A stretch of 39,962 bases of DNA from Rhodospirillales bacterium (GTDB lineage: Bacteria; Pseudomonadota; Alphaproteobacteria; BOG-932; Roseiterribacteraceae), in NCBI GenBank assembly GCA_028291345.1, contig JAQGIF010000391.1:1-39962 (forward strand), in the 5' to 3' direction. The stretch's first letter is position 1. Each line of letters opens with the position of its first letter. This document shows, piece after piece, positions 21,384-29,274 of this stretch. Position numbers and translations under genes: made by a program. The notes beneath the pieces are model-generated. The model did not search any database. It was not told where the DNA came from and saw only the letters and a list, made by a program, of their open reading frames with translations.

Positions 21384-21426
21384 GGTCCCGCGCAGTGATC
21401 CGATTCTTTGGACAGGCGGGCGCGCA

Positions 21427-23859
21427 ATGACCGAGCATTACAAGGTCGCGATCATCGGCTCGGGGCCCGGGGGCCTGTCGGCGGCGATTACCGCCGCGGA
21501 TCAAGGACTGTCGCATGTGCTGCTGGAGCGGACGAACCACCTGTCCGATACCATCTTCAAGTACCAGAAGGGCAAGAAGGTCATGGCGCATCCGATGCGC
21601 CTGCCGCTTCAGGGAAGCATGCCGTTCGAGGAAGGCTTCCGCGAAGGTATATTGGACAACTGGAACGTGGCCGCCGAGAAGTCCGGCGCCAATATCCGGC
21701 TGAATGCCGAAGTTAAGAAAATGTCCGGGGAGCGCGGCAGCTTTCAGCTGACGCTGCCCGGCAATGAAATCATCACAGCCGATGAAGTCATCCTGGCGAT
21801 CGGCCTGCAAGGCAATCTGCGCAAGGTGCCGGTGCCCGGTGCCGACCGGGAATGGGTGCAATACCAGCTCGACGATCCCGATGCCTATCAGAACGAGCGC
21901 ATCGCGATCATCGGCGCCGGCGATGCCGGTATCGAAAACGCGATCGCGCTGGCGTCGCATAACGAAGTCAGCATCATCAACCGCCAGCCCGACTTCTCGC
22001 GCGCCAAGCCGGGCAACGTTGCGGCGATCGAAAAGGCCATCCGGTCCGGCCAGATCAGGGCCTATGCCAATTCCGCCCCGGCCCGCATCGACGATAAGGC
22101 GCTGATCCTCGACACCGCTGAAGGCCAATCGATCGTTCCGGTGGATCGCATCATCGCCCGGCTGGGCGCAATCCCACCCCGCAAATTCCTCGAAGAGGCC
22201 GGGATCAAGTTCCCCAGCGACGACCCTGCGGCGGTGCCGGAACTGTCCGAAACCTATGAATGCAACGTCCCCGGGCTGTATATCATCGGCGCGCTGGCTG
22301 GCTTCACGCTGATCAAGCAGGCCGTCAACCAGGGGCACGAGATCATCCGCCGGATGGCCGGCGATCCGATCGCGCCGGCGGACGAAGACCTGCTACAGCA
22401 GCGGTTCGAGTCTGCGTTCCAAGGCGCGTCGGTCAACGCGGTGCTGACCTATCTCAGGGAGCATGTTCCCATCCTGGCCGGCTTGACCATGCTGCAGCTG
22501 CGCGAGGTGATGCTGGAAAGCACGATCGCGCGTTTCAGAGCCGGCGACGTCGTGTTCAAGCGCGGCGATTATACCAACTCGCTGTGGAATATCGCCGAAG
22601 GCACCGCCCACGTGCTGATCAATGAGGCGCGGCCGGACATGGCGGTGCGGATCGGCGAGGCGGAATTTTTCGGCGAGATCGGCCTGATCTCGGGCCGCCG
22701 CCGTGGCGCGACCGTGGTCGCGGGCGAGGCATCGGTCATGGTCGAAGTTCCGCGCCGGTCTATGCGGCGCCTGCAAAGCTCGATCAAGGCGATCAAGGTC
22801 GAGCTCGACCGCGTCGCGATGCGCCGGATCATCCATACCGCACTGGCGCGCGACCGGCCGATCAGCGAGATCGAGGACATCATCGCCGGCGCGGAACTGA
22901 AGCGCTACAAAGCTTTCGAGACGATCTGCGCCGAAGGCGAATTGGTCGATGCGCTCTACATCATGCGCACCGGCTCGGCGACGGTGTCGCGTATCGATAA
23001 CGGTCGCGAGGTCGCGCTGAACTTCATCGCCGCCGGCAGCCTGTTCGGCGAACGCGGATTGCTCGAAGACGAGGCCAAGCGCGCGGCGACGATCCGCGCC
23101 ACGGTGGCGTCAGAGGCTGTGCGCATCGACGCGTCGGTCATCCGCGGCAGCATGGAGCGGATGCCCGAACTCAGGGGGATTTTCGAAAAGGCGGTGCAGT
23201 CACAGCTGGACCAGACGGTCCACAGCGCCCTGGCCCGCGCCGGCCAGCGCGTCGGCGGAACGGACGGTTCCGCTGTCACCGCCTTCCTGGTCAATCAAGG
23301 CGTCGGCGAAGCGACCAACGCTTTCATCATCGACGAGGGGCTATGCACACGCTGCGGCAACTGCGAATCGGCCTGCGCCTCGACCCATGACGGCATCAGC
23401 CGCGTCAATCGCGACGCTGGTCCGCGCGCGATGTCAGTTCTACTGCCCGTGGCCTGCCGCCATTGCGAGAACCCGCACTGTATGACCGATTGCCCGGTCG
23501 ATGCGATCACGCGCGCGCCGACAGGCGAGGTTTTCATCAATCAGAACACCTGCATCGGCTGCAGCAACTGCGCGAATAACTGCCCCTACGGCGTGATCAA
23601 CATGGTCGATCCGACCTCGGGCCATAAAGAGCATCAAAACTGGCTGACATGGCTGCTCGACAGCGTCGGCCTGCCGACGCCGGCGCCCAAGCCGCACGAT
23701 CATAACGCCCCGCATGCGACGAAGGCCGTCAAATGCGATTTGTGCAAGGATACCGGCGGCTCGCCGGCTTGCGTCGCGGCCTGCCCGACGGGCGCTGCGA
23801 TCCGCGTTGCGCCCGAGACCTATATGGCATGGGTCCGTGACGGTCGGGGGCGGTCATAA
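21427..23859 (+). CDS. FAD/NAD(P) reductase - double cNMP-binding - 4x[4Fe-4S] fusion protein
   Basis: This is an 810-residue soluble protein with no signal peptide, so cytosolic. Residues 1 to about 335 form a two-dinucleotide-fold flavoprotein resembling ferredoxin-NADP or thioredoxin reductase: FAD motif GSGPGG, NAD(P) motif GAGDAG, and VPGLYIIGALAG near the end. The CxxC disulfide of thioredoxin reductase is absent. Two cyclic-nucleotide-binding domains follow, with cassettes FGEIGLISGRRRGAT (about 417) and FGERGLLEDEAKRAAT (about 539). The C-terminal part is a DmsB/NrfC-type ferredoxin with sixteen cysteines in four groups (640-650, 677-689, 709-719, 770-786), enough for four [4Fe-4S] clusters. 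It probably moves electrons between NAD(P)H and the membrane cytochrome b encoded next, gated by cAMP or cGMP. The second cassette keeps the Arg-Ala pair; the first is less canonical. Confidence 0.9.
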   Translation: MTEHYKVAIIGSGPGGLSAAITAADQGLSHVLLERTNHLSDTIFKYQKGKKVMAHPMRLPLQGSMPFEEGFREGILDNWNVAAEKSGANIRLNAEVKKMSGERGSFQLTLPGNEIITADEVILAIGLQGNLRKVPVPGADREWVQYQLDDPDAYQNERIAIIGAGDAGIENAIALASHNEVSIINRQPDFSRAKPGNVAAIEKAIRSGQIRAYANSAPARIDDKALILDTAEGQSIVPVDRIIARLGAIPPRKFLEEAGIKFPSDDPAAVPELSETYECNVPGLYIIGALAGFTLIKQAVNQGHEIIRRMAGDPIAPADEDLLQQRFESAFQGASVNAVLTYLREHVPILAGLTMLQLREVMLESTIARFRAGDVVFKRGDYTNSLWNIAEGTAHVLINEARPDMAVRIGEAEFFGEIGLISGRRRGATVVAGEASVMVEVPRRSMRRLQSSIKAIKVELDRVAMRRIIHTALARDRPISEIEDIIAGAELKRYKAFETICAEGELVDALYIMRTGSATVSRIDNGREVALNFIAAGSLFGERGLLEDEAKRAATIRATVASEAVRIDASVIRGSMERMPELRGIFEKAVQSQLDQTVHSALARAGQRVGGTDGSAVTAFLVNQGVGEATNAFIIDEGLCTRCGNCESACASTHDGISRVNRDAGPRAMSVLLPVACRHCENPHCMTDCPVDAITRAPTGEVFINQNTCIGCSNCANNCPYGVINMVDPTSGHKEHQNWLTWLLDSVGLPTPAPKPHDHNAPHATKAVKCDLCKDTGGSPACVAACPTGAAIRVAPETYMAWVRDGRGRS

Positions 23860-23900
23860 CCCCCCCCGCTGAACCCACCTCGATCCATCGCTCCTTCCTG

Positions 23901-24719
23901 ATGTGGAAGGACGCCTATTATGGCAAGGTCGCGCTCATCCTGTCGGTGGCGGCGATCTTTTTTTACCTGATCGATCATCCCAGCGGCGTGCCCAATGGTG
24001 GATCGTGGCTGGGCTATACTTACGGCACGGTCGGCTTTGGGCTGATCGGCTGGCTCGCCTGGTTCGGCATCCGCCGCCGCCGCTATGGCGGGCAGGGGCC
24101 GCTCGAGGGCTGGATGTCGGCGCATGTCTATCTTGGGATAGCGCTGATCGTCGTCGCGACCCTGCATACCGGCTTCCGCTTTCACTGGAACGTCCACACG
24201 CTGGCCTATGTCCTGATGGCGATCGTCATCGTCAGCGGCATTTTCGGGGCATACACCTTCCTGCGCTATCCGGCGATGATGACGGCCAACCGCGCCGGCT
24301 CGACCTTGAAGACAATGTCGGCCGAGCTGGCGGGACTCGATCAAAGCTGCCGCGATCTAGCACTGACCTTCGACGACGAAACTGCGGCCCTGGTGGTCGC
24401 CGCGACGCAGGATTTCGGCGGGCGCTTCACCTTCCGTGAAATCTTTCTCGGGCGCAGCGTCAATCTGGTTGAGGGTGCGACCGGCGGCGCGATCGCGCGG
24501 TTGAGGGACCAGGTTGGCGGCGTTGGTAATGCCCAGCCGGCCGAAGTCCTGCCGCTGGTCCAGAACCTCACGAAGCGTGCGACGGTGGTGGTTAAGATGC
24601 GCCGCGACTGGCGCTATCGGGCTCAGATGCTGCTGTGGCGCGCCATCCACGTTCCGTTGACTATCGCTCTGGTGCTCGCTCTTACGATCCACGTCTTCGC
24701 GGTCTTTTACTACCGGTAA
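23901..24719 (+). CDS. five-helix di-haem b-type membrane cytochrome (putative)
   Basis: This is a 272-residue inner-membrane protein. Predicted helices are about 8-25, 39-57, 74-94, 97-119 and 248-270, with RRRR at 58-61 marking the cytoplasmic side. Helix 3 has His75 and His89 and helix 5 has His250 and His264. Both pairs are exactly 14 apart, the spacing of the haem ligands in cytochromes b, and the predicted topology puts one His pair near each membrane face. A cytoplasmic loop of about 125 residues lies between helices 4 and 5 and may dock the iron-sulfur protein encoded just upstream. No named family was recognised. The ATG at 23901 has no good ribosome binding site, and the frame is open to 23841, so the true start could lie slightly upstream at a rare codon. 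Confidence 0.75.
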   Translation: MWKDAYYGKVALILSVAAIFFYLIDHPSGVPNGGSWLGYTYGTVGFGLIGWLAWFGIRRRRYGGQGPLEGWMSAHVYLGIALIVVATLHTGFRFHWNVHTLAYVLMAIVIVSGIFGAYTFLRYPAMMTANRAGSTLKTMSAELAGLDQSCRDLALTFDDETAALVVAATQDFGGRFTFREIFLGRSVNLVEGATGGAIARLRDQVGGVGNAQPAEVLPLVQNLTKRATVVVKMRRDWRYRAQMLLWRAIHVPLTIALVLALTIHVFAVFYYR

Positions 24720-24722
24720 CCT

Positions 24723-26450
24723 ATGTCGACGCTTCTCCGCTTCATACCGCGCGTCGGCGCATCGATTGATCCAAGACAGGATCGATTGGTCGCAGAGCCA
24801 GAGATCACGGTCGGCCGCGCGCCCGATTGCAGCCTGCAGCTGAAGCGCGACGGCTTGCGCTATCACCACGCCGTGCTACGCGAGGACCGGGCGGATATCG
24901 TCGTCGAGGCGCTGCCGGGGGCGACGCTGAAAAAGGGCACCGCCGAGGTTGCGCGCGCACGCCTGTCGATCGGCGACTCCGTGCGAATCGGCCCGTTCAT
25001 CTTCACCGCCGTGGCACCCGACGAGACGAGCGGTGCCGACCATGTCGTCACCATCACCGCCGCCGAAGAAAGCGCGTTCGACGAGGTCGCCCAGGCCAAA
25101 TCCTATATGGGCCGCTTCGAGGTCAGCCTGCCGAACATCCGCCTGTTCGCTTTCGTGACCTCGGTGCTTGTGTTCGTGCTGTTCTTCATCGTCCCGCTCA
25201 TTTTCGGGCCGCTTAAGCCCGGCGACAGCTGGACGACCAAGGTGGGTCGAGCCGAGGCCTCGCTCGAAGTTCATACCGGGTTGTTCCATTCGGCCCGGCT
25301 CTGGAATGTCGGCGAGATCTCCGGCGCGCATAAGGCTTTCGGCACGAATTGCGCGAGCTGTCACGAAAGCCCGTTCGTGCCGGTCCGCTCCAGCTCCTGC
25401 CTGTCCTGCCATCAGTCGATCGGACAGCATGCCGATCCGCGTCTGGCGCCGAGCGCGGACCTGAACAATGAACGCTGCGAGTCCTGTCATCACGAACATA
25501 AGGGTACGACGCTTGCCACTAAGGACGACCAGTCCGACTGCGTGGGTTGCCACAGCGCACTGAAGAGCGTCATGCCCGCGACGAAGCTGCGCGACGTCAG
25601 CGACTTCGGCAGCGACCACCCCGAATTCTCGCCGTCGCTGGTGCAGGATGCGAGTGCGCATACGATGGCCCGCTTCCCGCTGGACGACAAGAACGCCGTC
25701 GATAACAGCCACCTCAAATTCACCCACATGACGCATTTGAAGCTCGACAAGGTGAAGAAGGCGGGTGCCGAGAAAGGCTCGACCTGCGCGACGTGCCACG
25801 AGGAAGCGCCCGGCGGCATGGTGTTCAAGCCCGTTCGCTACGACAAGAACTGCGCCGATTGCCACCAGCTGCAGTTCGAGCCCAAGCATCCGGAGTGGCG
25901 GCTGCCGCACGGCCATCCCGAGGATGTCGCCAACCGGCTGAGAGGTTATTATTCCGAGGCGGCACTGCGCAACGAGATCTTCCCTGCGCCCAGGAGCGAC
26001 ATCTTCGTCAAGCCGGGCGCGGACCTGCCGCCGCCGCCCCCGACCGGCGCGGAGATGGTTTCGGCCCAGACAGCCAACGCCATGATGTCGTCGATCGCCC
26101 GCAGCGCCTGCGGGGAATGCCATGTCACCGCCCCACCGGAACCGGGTGCCGATCCTTCGGAATGGAAGGTGTTGCCCGTCTATGTACCGGACCGGTTCCT
26201 GCCCAAGGCCCAGTTCCGGCATGACAAGCACACCACCATGACCTGCCAGGGCTGCCATGCCGCCGAGACCAGCGATGGCGGTGTCGCCGCCCTGCTGCCC
26301 GGTATCGAGACTTGCAAGGGCTGCCATGCCGGCGAAAGCGGCGCAGCGCAGCGCATCGCATCGCGCTGCGTGTCCTGCCACGTGTTCCACAATCCCGACC
26401 ATCCGATCGCCGGGCTTCGCGCTGCCGCCGCGACGGAATCTGCGAAATAG
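24723..26450 (+). CDS. FHA domain - transmembrane - decahaem cytochrome c
   Basis: This 575-residue protein starts 3 nt after the preceding stop. Residues about 20-100 form a forkhead-associated (FHA) domain: ITVGRAPDCSLQL, then YHHAVLRED, with the conserved Gly-Arg and a His motif for phospho-threonine recognition. One transmembrane helix follows (about 139-162, LFAFVTSVLVFVLFFIVPLIFG). After it lie ten CXXCH motifs between about residues 210 and 550: CASCH, CLSCH, CESCHH, CVGCH, CATCH, CADCH, CGECH, CQGCH, CKGCH and CVSCH. With the N-terminus inside, FHA is cytosolic and the haems are periplasmic. The cytochrome part resembles class III / c7-like modules. It probably takes electrons from the di-haem cytochrome b and passes them across the periplasm. 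Coupling a cytosolic phospho-peptide reader to a multihaem wire is very unusual. Confidence 0.9.
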   Translation: MSTLLRFIPRVGASIDPRQDRLVAEPEITVGRAPDCSLQLKRDGLRYHHAVLREDRADIVVEALPGATLKKGTAEVARARLSIGDSVRIGPFIFTAVAPDETSGADHVVTITAAEESAFDEVAQAKSYMGRFEVSLPNIRLFAFVTSVLVFVLFFIVPLIFGPLKPGDSWTTKVGRAEASLEVHTGLFHSARLWNVGEISGAHKAFGTNCASCHESPFVPVRSSSCLSCHQSIGQHADPRLAPSADLNNERCESCHHEHKGTTLATKDDQSDCVGCHSALKSVMPATKLRDVSDFGSDHPEFSPSLVQDASAHTMARFPLDDKNAVDNSHLKFTHMTHLKLDKVKKAGAEKGSTCATCHEEAPGGMVFKPVRYDKNCADCHQLQFEPKHPEWRLPHGHPEDVANRLRGYYSEAALRNEIFPAPRSDIFVKPGADLPPPPPTGAEMVSAQTANAMMSSIARSACGECHVTAPPEPGADPSEWKVLPVYVPDRFLPKAQFRHDKHTTMTCQGCHAAETSDGGVAALLPGIETCKGCHAGESGAAQRIASRCVSCHVFHNPDHPIAGLRAAAATESAK

Positions 26451-26457
26451 CCTTCCC

Positions 26458-29274
26458 ATGCACATCACGACATCACAAGCCGTCACCTCATGGTCCCGGA
26501 TGACCGTCGCTGTGAAACGATGCCGCCTCGGCGGAATCGCAGTGGCGGCTCTGTTAGGGGGCGGGATTACGACCTCGGCATTCGCCCAGGCCACGGCATC
26601 GTTGGTGTCCGCGGTGTTGCCGAGCAGCCGGTCGGTCCAGATCGGCCAGACCGCGACCGCCTTCGCAACGATCATCAATGCCGGCACGGCGACGGGCACC
26701 GCCTGCTCGATTGCGCCGTCGACGACGATCCCGGCGAATTTCGCCTATCAGACGACGAGTTCGGCGACGAACGCGCCGACCGGGTCGGCCAATACACCGA
26801 TCGATATCGCTCCGGGTGCCTCGCAGAGCTTCATCATCTCGCTGACCCCGACCGCAGCGATTCCGCCCATATCGGTCGGGTTTTCCTTTAGCTGCACGAA
26901 CGCCGCGAGCGCGCCGCTGACGACCGGCGTCAACGACCTGTTATTGTCGGGCTCGGCCACCCCGGTGCCGGGTATGGTCGCGATGTCGGCGACGGCGAGC
27001 AACGACGGAATCGTCCACATTCCTGGCAACACGGGGACAGGGGCATTTGCGATTGCATCGGTGAATGTCGGGGCGACAGGCGACCTGACGGTTTCGGCCG
27101 ATACCGGCTCGGCCGGCATCCCGCTCGCTTTGACCTTGTGTCAGACCATGCCCTCCACCGGCGCCTGTCTCCAATCGCCTAGCGCGTCGGTGCATCCGAC
27201 GATCAATGCCGGCGCGACTCCGACTTTCTCGGTTTTTGCCGTTGGATCGGGTGCCATTCCGTTTGCACCAGCGACCAGCCGCGTGTTCGTGCGCTTTACC
27301 GACTCAGGCGGCGCAGTGCGCGGTTCGACCAGCGTCGCCGTGGTCACCGACAATCCGACAACGACCGGCTCGGCATCGATTTTGCTGCCCGGCCCTAGCG
27401 TCCTGGGAACGGCCCTGACACAGGCGGATGTCGGAAAGATCATCAGTCAGGTCGTCCAGGAGGCCAAGGCGCGCGGGAAACCCGCGACGATCGCGATCGT
27501 GGACCGGCTGGGCGCGGTGCTGGCGGTTTATGCCATGAACGGCGCGCCCGCCACCTTCCAGATCGAGAGCAATCCCAACGGACCGAACGCGACCCAGCTT
27601 ATCGACGGGTTGAGCGGTGTCGCAAATTTGGGCGCCGTTCCGCTAGTTCCAGCCACCTTGGAGGCGATCGCCAAGGCTGTGACAGGCGCGTATCTTTCGA
27701 CGTCGCACGGCAATGCCTTCACGACGCGGACGGCAAGCCAGATCGTCCAGGACCATTTTAATCCGGGAACGATGGGCGCGCCCTCGGGTCCGCTGTTCGG
27801 TGTGCAGTTCAGTTCGTTGCCCTGTTCGGACCTTAATGTCCGCTACTCTCCGACTGCCGATCTCAGTTCGACGACGCGCGGGCCGCATCGCTCGCCGCTC
27901 GGCCTCGCCGGCGATCCGGGCGGCTTTCCGCTCTATAAGAACGGCGAACTGGTCGGCGGCATCGGCGTAAAGGCGGAGGGGCCGTATCGGGTAGACGAGT
28001 ATATCTACGACAACGATCACTCGACCGACGAGATCGAGGCGCTGGCCGGCACGATCGGCTTCGACACGCCGGCGGCGATCCGCGCCGACACGATAAACGC
28101 GGGCGGGATCACGCTGCGCTATTCCGACGCCACGCCGAGCGACTTCGTCACCACCCCGGCATCGGCGCCCGCCTATGCATCGCTTCCCGTTGGCACGGGA
28201 TCGCTGCTCAGCGTGTCGGGCTATTACAGCAGCGCCGACGGCTTGCGGGCGGGGAGCCCTTACGGATCATCGGCGTCGGGCATCGTCCAGGATTTCTCCG
28301 GCACGGTCAGCACCTCCGTTCCGCCCTATCTGCTTGTCGATGGCGCCAGCATGGTCCGCTATCCGGCGGTCGCCGGCGCCGGCCCCAGCGCGATGACCCA
28401 GGCAGAGGCGCTGCAGGTGTTGAAGAGCGCCTATGCCAGCGCCATCCAGACCCGCGCGCAAATCCGCAACCCGCCTGGATCGGTTCTCGCAGTCACGATC
28501 AGCGTGGTTGACGTCTATGGCACGCCTGTGGGCGTCGCGACTCTTCCCGATGCGCCGGTGTTCGGCATTGATGTGTCACTGCAAAAGGCGCGCACCGCCG
28601 TATTCATGTCGAGCGCCAATGGCGACGCGGCCCTGAAATCGACTCCCGCCAACCCGGCGGGCGGGCCGAGCGTCGGGAAATTCTCCGATGCGGCGGCGGC
28701 GTTCTTCGGCAGGCCGGTCTTTTCGGGCGGGTACGCCTGGGGGGCGCGCGCCATCGGCAATATCTCGCGCGACAGCTATCCCGATGGCATCGATACGACG
28801 CCCAATGGCCCGCTGTCGCTGGCGAAGAACTTGTCCACGCCGTTTTCCGTTGGCCTTCAGCTCGACCTCATCCTCGGTAACATCAAATCGCATCTGGTAT
28901 CCGTGGTTACCGGCGATCCGACGGCGGATACGCCGCCATTCTGTACCGCGTTGCCGGCTCCGCCCGGCAGCCCGACGGGCAAGCCGGTCATGGCCAACGG
29001 CGAACAGATTTTCCCGGGCGGCTTTCCGATCTACCGCAACGGCGTGTTGATCGGCGGTGTAGGAATATCGGGCGATGGCGTCGACCAGGACGACATGACC
29101 GCGTTCCTGGGCATCTATAATGCCGGGCAGGCCCTGGGCACCGGCCTCGGTGAAGCGCCGCCTGCCATCCGCGCCAGCACGCTCTATGGCAACGGCGCCG
29201 CCCCGCATTATGTGAATTGCCCGTTCGCGCCCTATGTCGGCAGCAACTCGCAAAATCTATGCGCCGGCAAATGA
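26458..29274 (+). CDS. secreted protein with two GlcG/HbpS-like domains
   Basis: This is a 938-residue exported protein beginning 7 nt after the preceding stop. An ATG at 26500 would give a shorter, more typical signal peptide (MTVAVKRCRLGGIAVAALLGGG...AFAQ). The N-terminal third is Thr/Ala/Ser-rich beta-sandwich material like bacterial adhesin or choice-of-anchor repeats. Two GlcG-like (PF03928) domains follow. The first runs from TQADVGKIISQVVQEA and includes IAIVDRLGAVLAVYAMNGAP. The second runs from MTQAEALQVLKSAY and includes ISVVDVYGTPVGVATLPDAP. Each is interrupted by long loops and closes with FPLYKNGELVGGIGV or FPIYRNGVLIGGVGI. GlcG/HbpS relatives bind haem or small ligands. No CXXCH motif is present. 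Stop and next start overlap as ATGA. It may be a periplasmic or surface haem- or ligand-binding partner of the cytochromes. Confidence 0.8.
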   Translation: MHITTSQAVTSWSRMTVAVKRCRLGGIAVAALLGGGITTSAFAQATASLVSAVLPSSRSVQIGQTATAFATIINAGTATGTACSIAPSTTIPANFAYQTTSSATNAPTGSANTPIDIAPGASQSFIISLTPTAAIPPISVGFSFSCTNAASAPLTTGVNDLLLSGSATPVPGMVAMSATASNDGIVHIPGNTGTGAFAIASVNVGATGDLTVSADTGSAGIPLALTLCQTMPSTGACLQSPSASVHPTINAGATPTFSVFAVGSGAIPFAPATSRVFVRFTDSGGAVRGSTSVAVVTDNPTTTGSASILLPGPSVLGTALTQADVGKIISQVVQEAKARGKPATIAIVDRLGAVLAVYAMNGAPATFQIESNPNGPNATQLIDGLSGVANLGAVPLVPATLEAIAKAVTGAYLSTSHGNAFTTRTASQIVQDHFNPGTMGAPSGPLFGVQFSSLPCSDLNVRYSPTADLSSTTRGPHRSPLGLAGDPGGFPLYKNGELVGGIGVKAEGPYRVDEYIYDNDHSTDEIEALAGTIGFDTPAAIRADTINAGGITLRYSDATPSDFVTTPASAPAYASLPVGTGSLLSVSGYYSSADGLRAGSPYGSSASGIVQDFSGTVSTSVPPYLLVDGASMVRYPAVAGAGPSAMTQAEALQVLKSAYASAIQTRAQIRNPPGSVLAVTISVVDVYGTPVGVATLPDAPVFGIDVSLQKARTAVFMSSANGDAALKSTPANPAGGPSVGKFSDAAAAFFGRPVFSGGYAWGARAIGNISRDSYPDGIDTTPNGPLSLAKNLSTPFSVGLQLDLILGNIKSHLVSVVTGDPTADTPPFCTALPAPPGSPTGKPVMANGEQIFPGGFPIYRNGVLIGGVGISGDGVDQDDMTAFLGIYNAGQALGTGLGEAPPAIRASTLYGNGAAPHYVNCPFAPYVGSNSQNLCAGK

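Noticed and set aside
21427-22440. Thioredoxin-disulfide reductase call for the flavin domain
   Set aside because: The catalytic CxxC between the two nucleotide folds is missing; no Cys occurs there.
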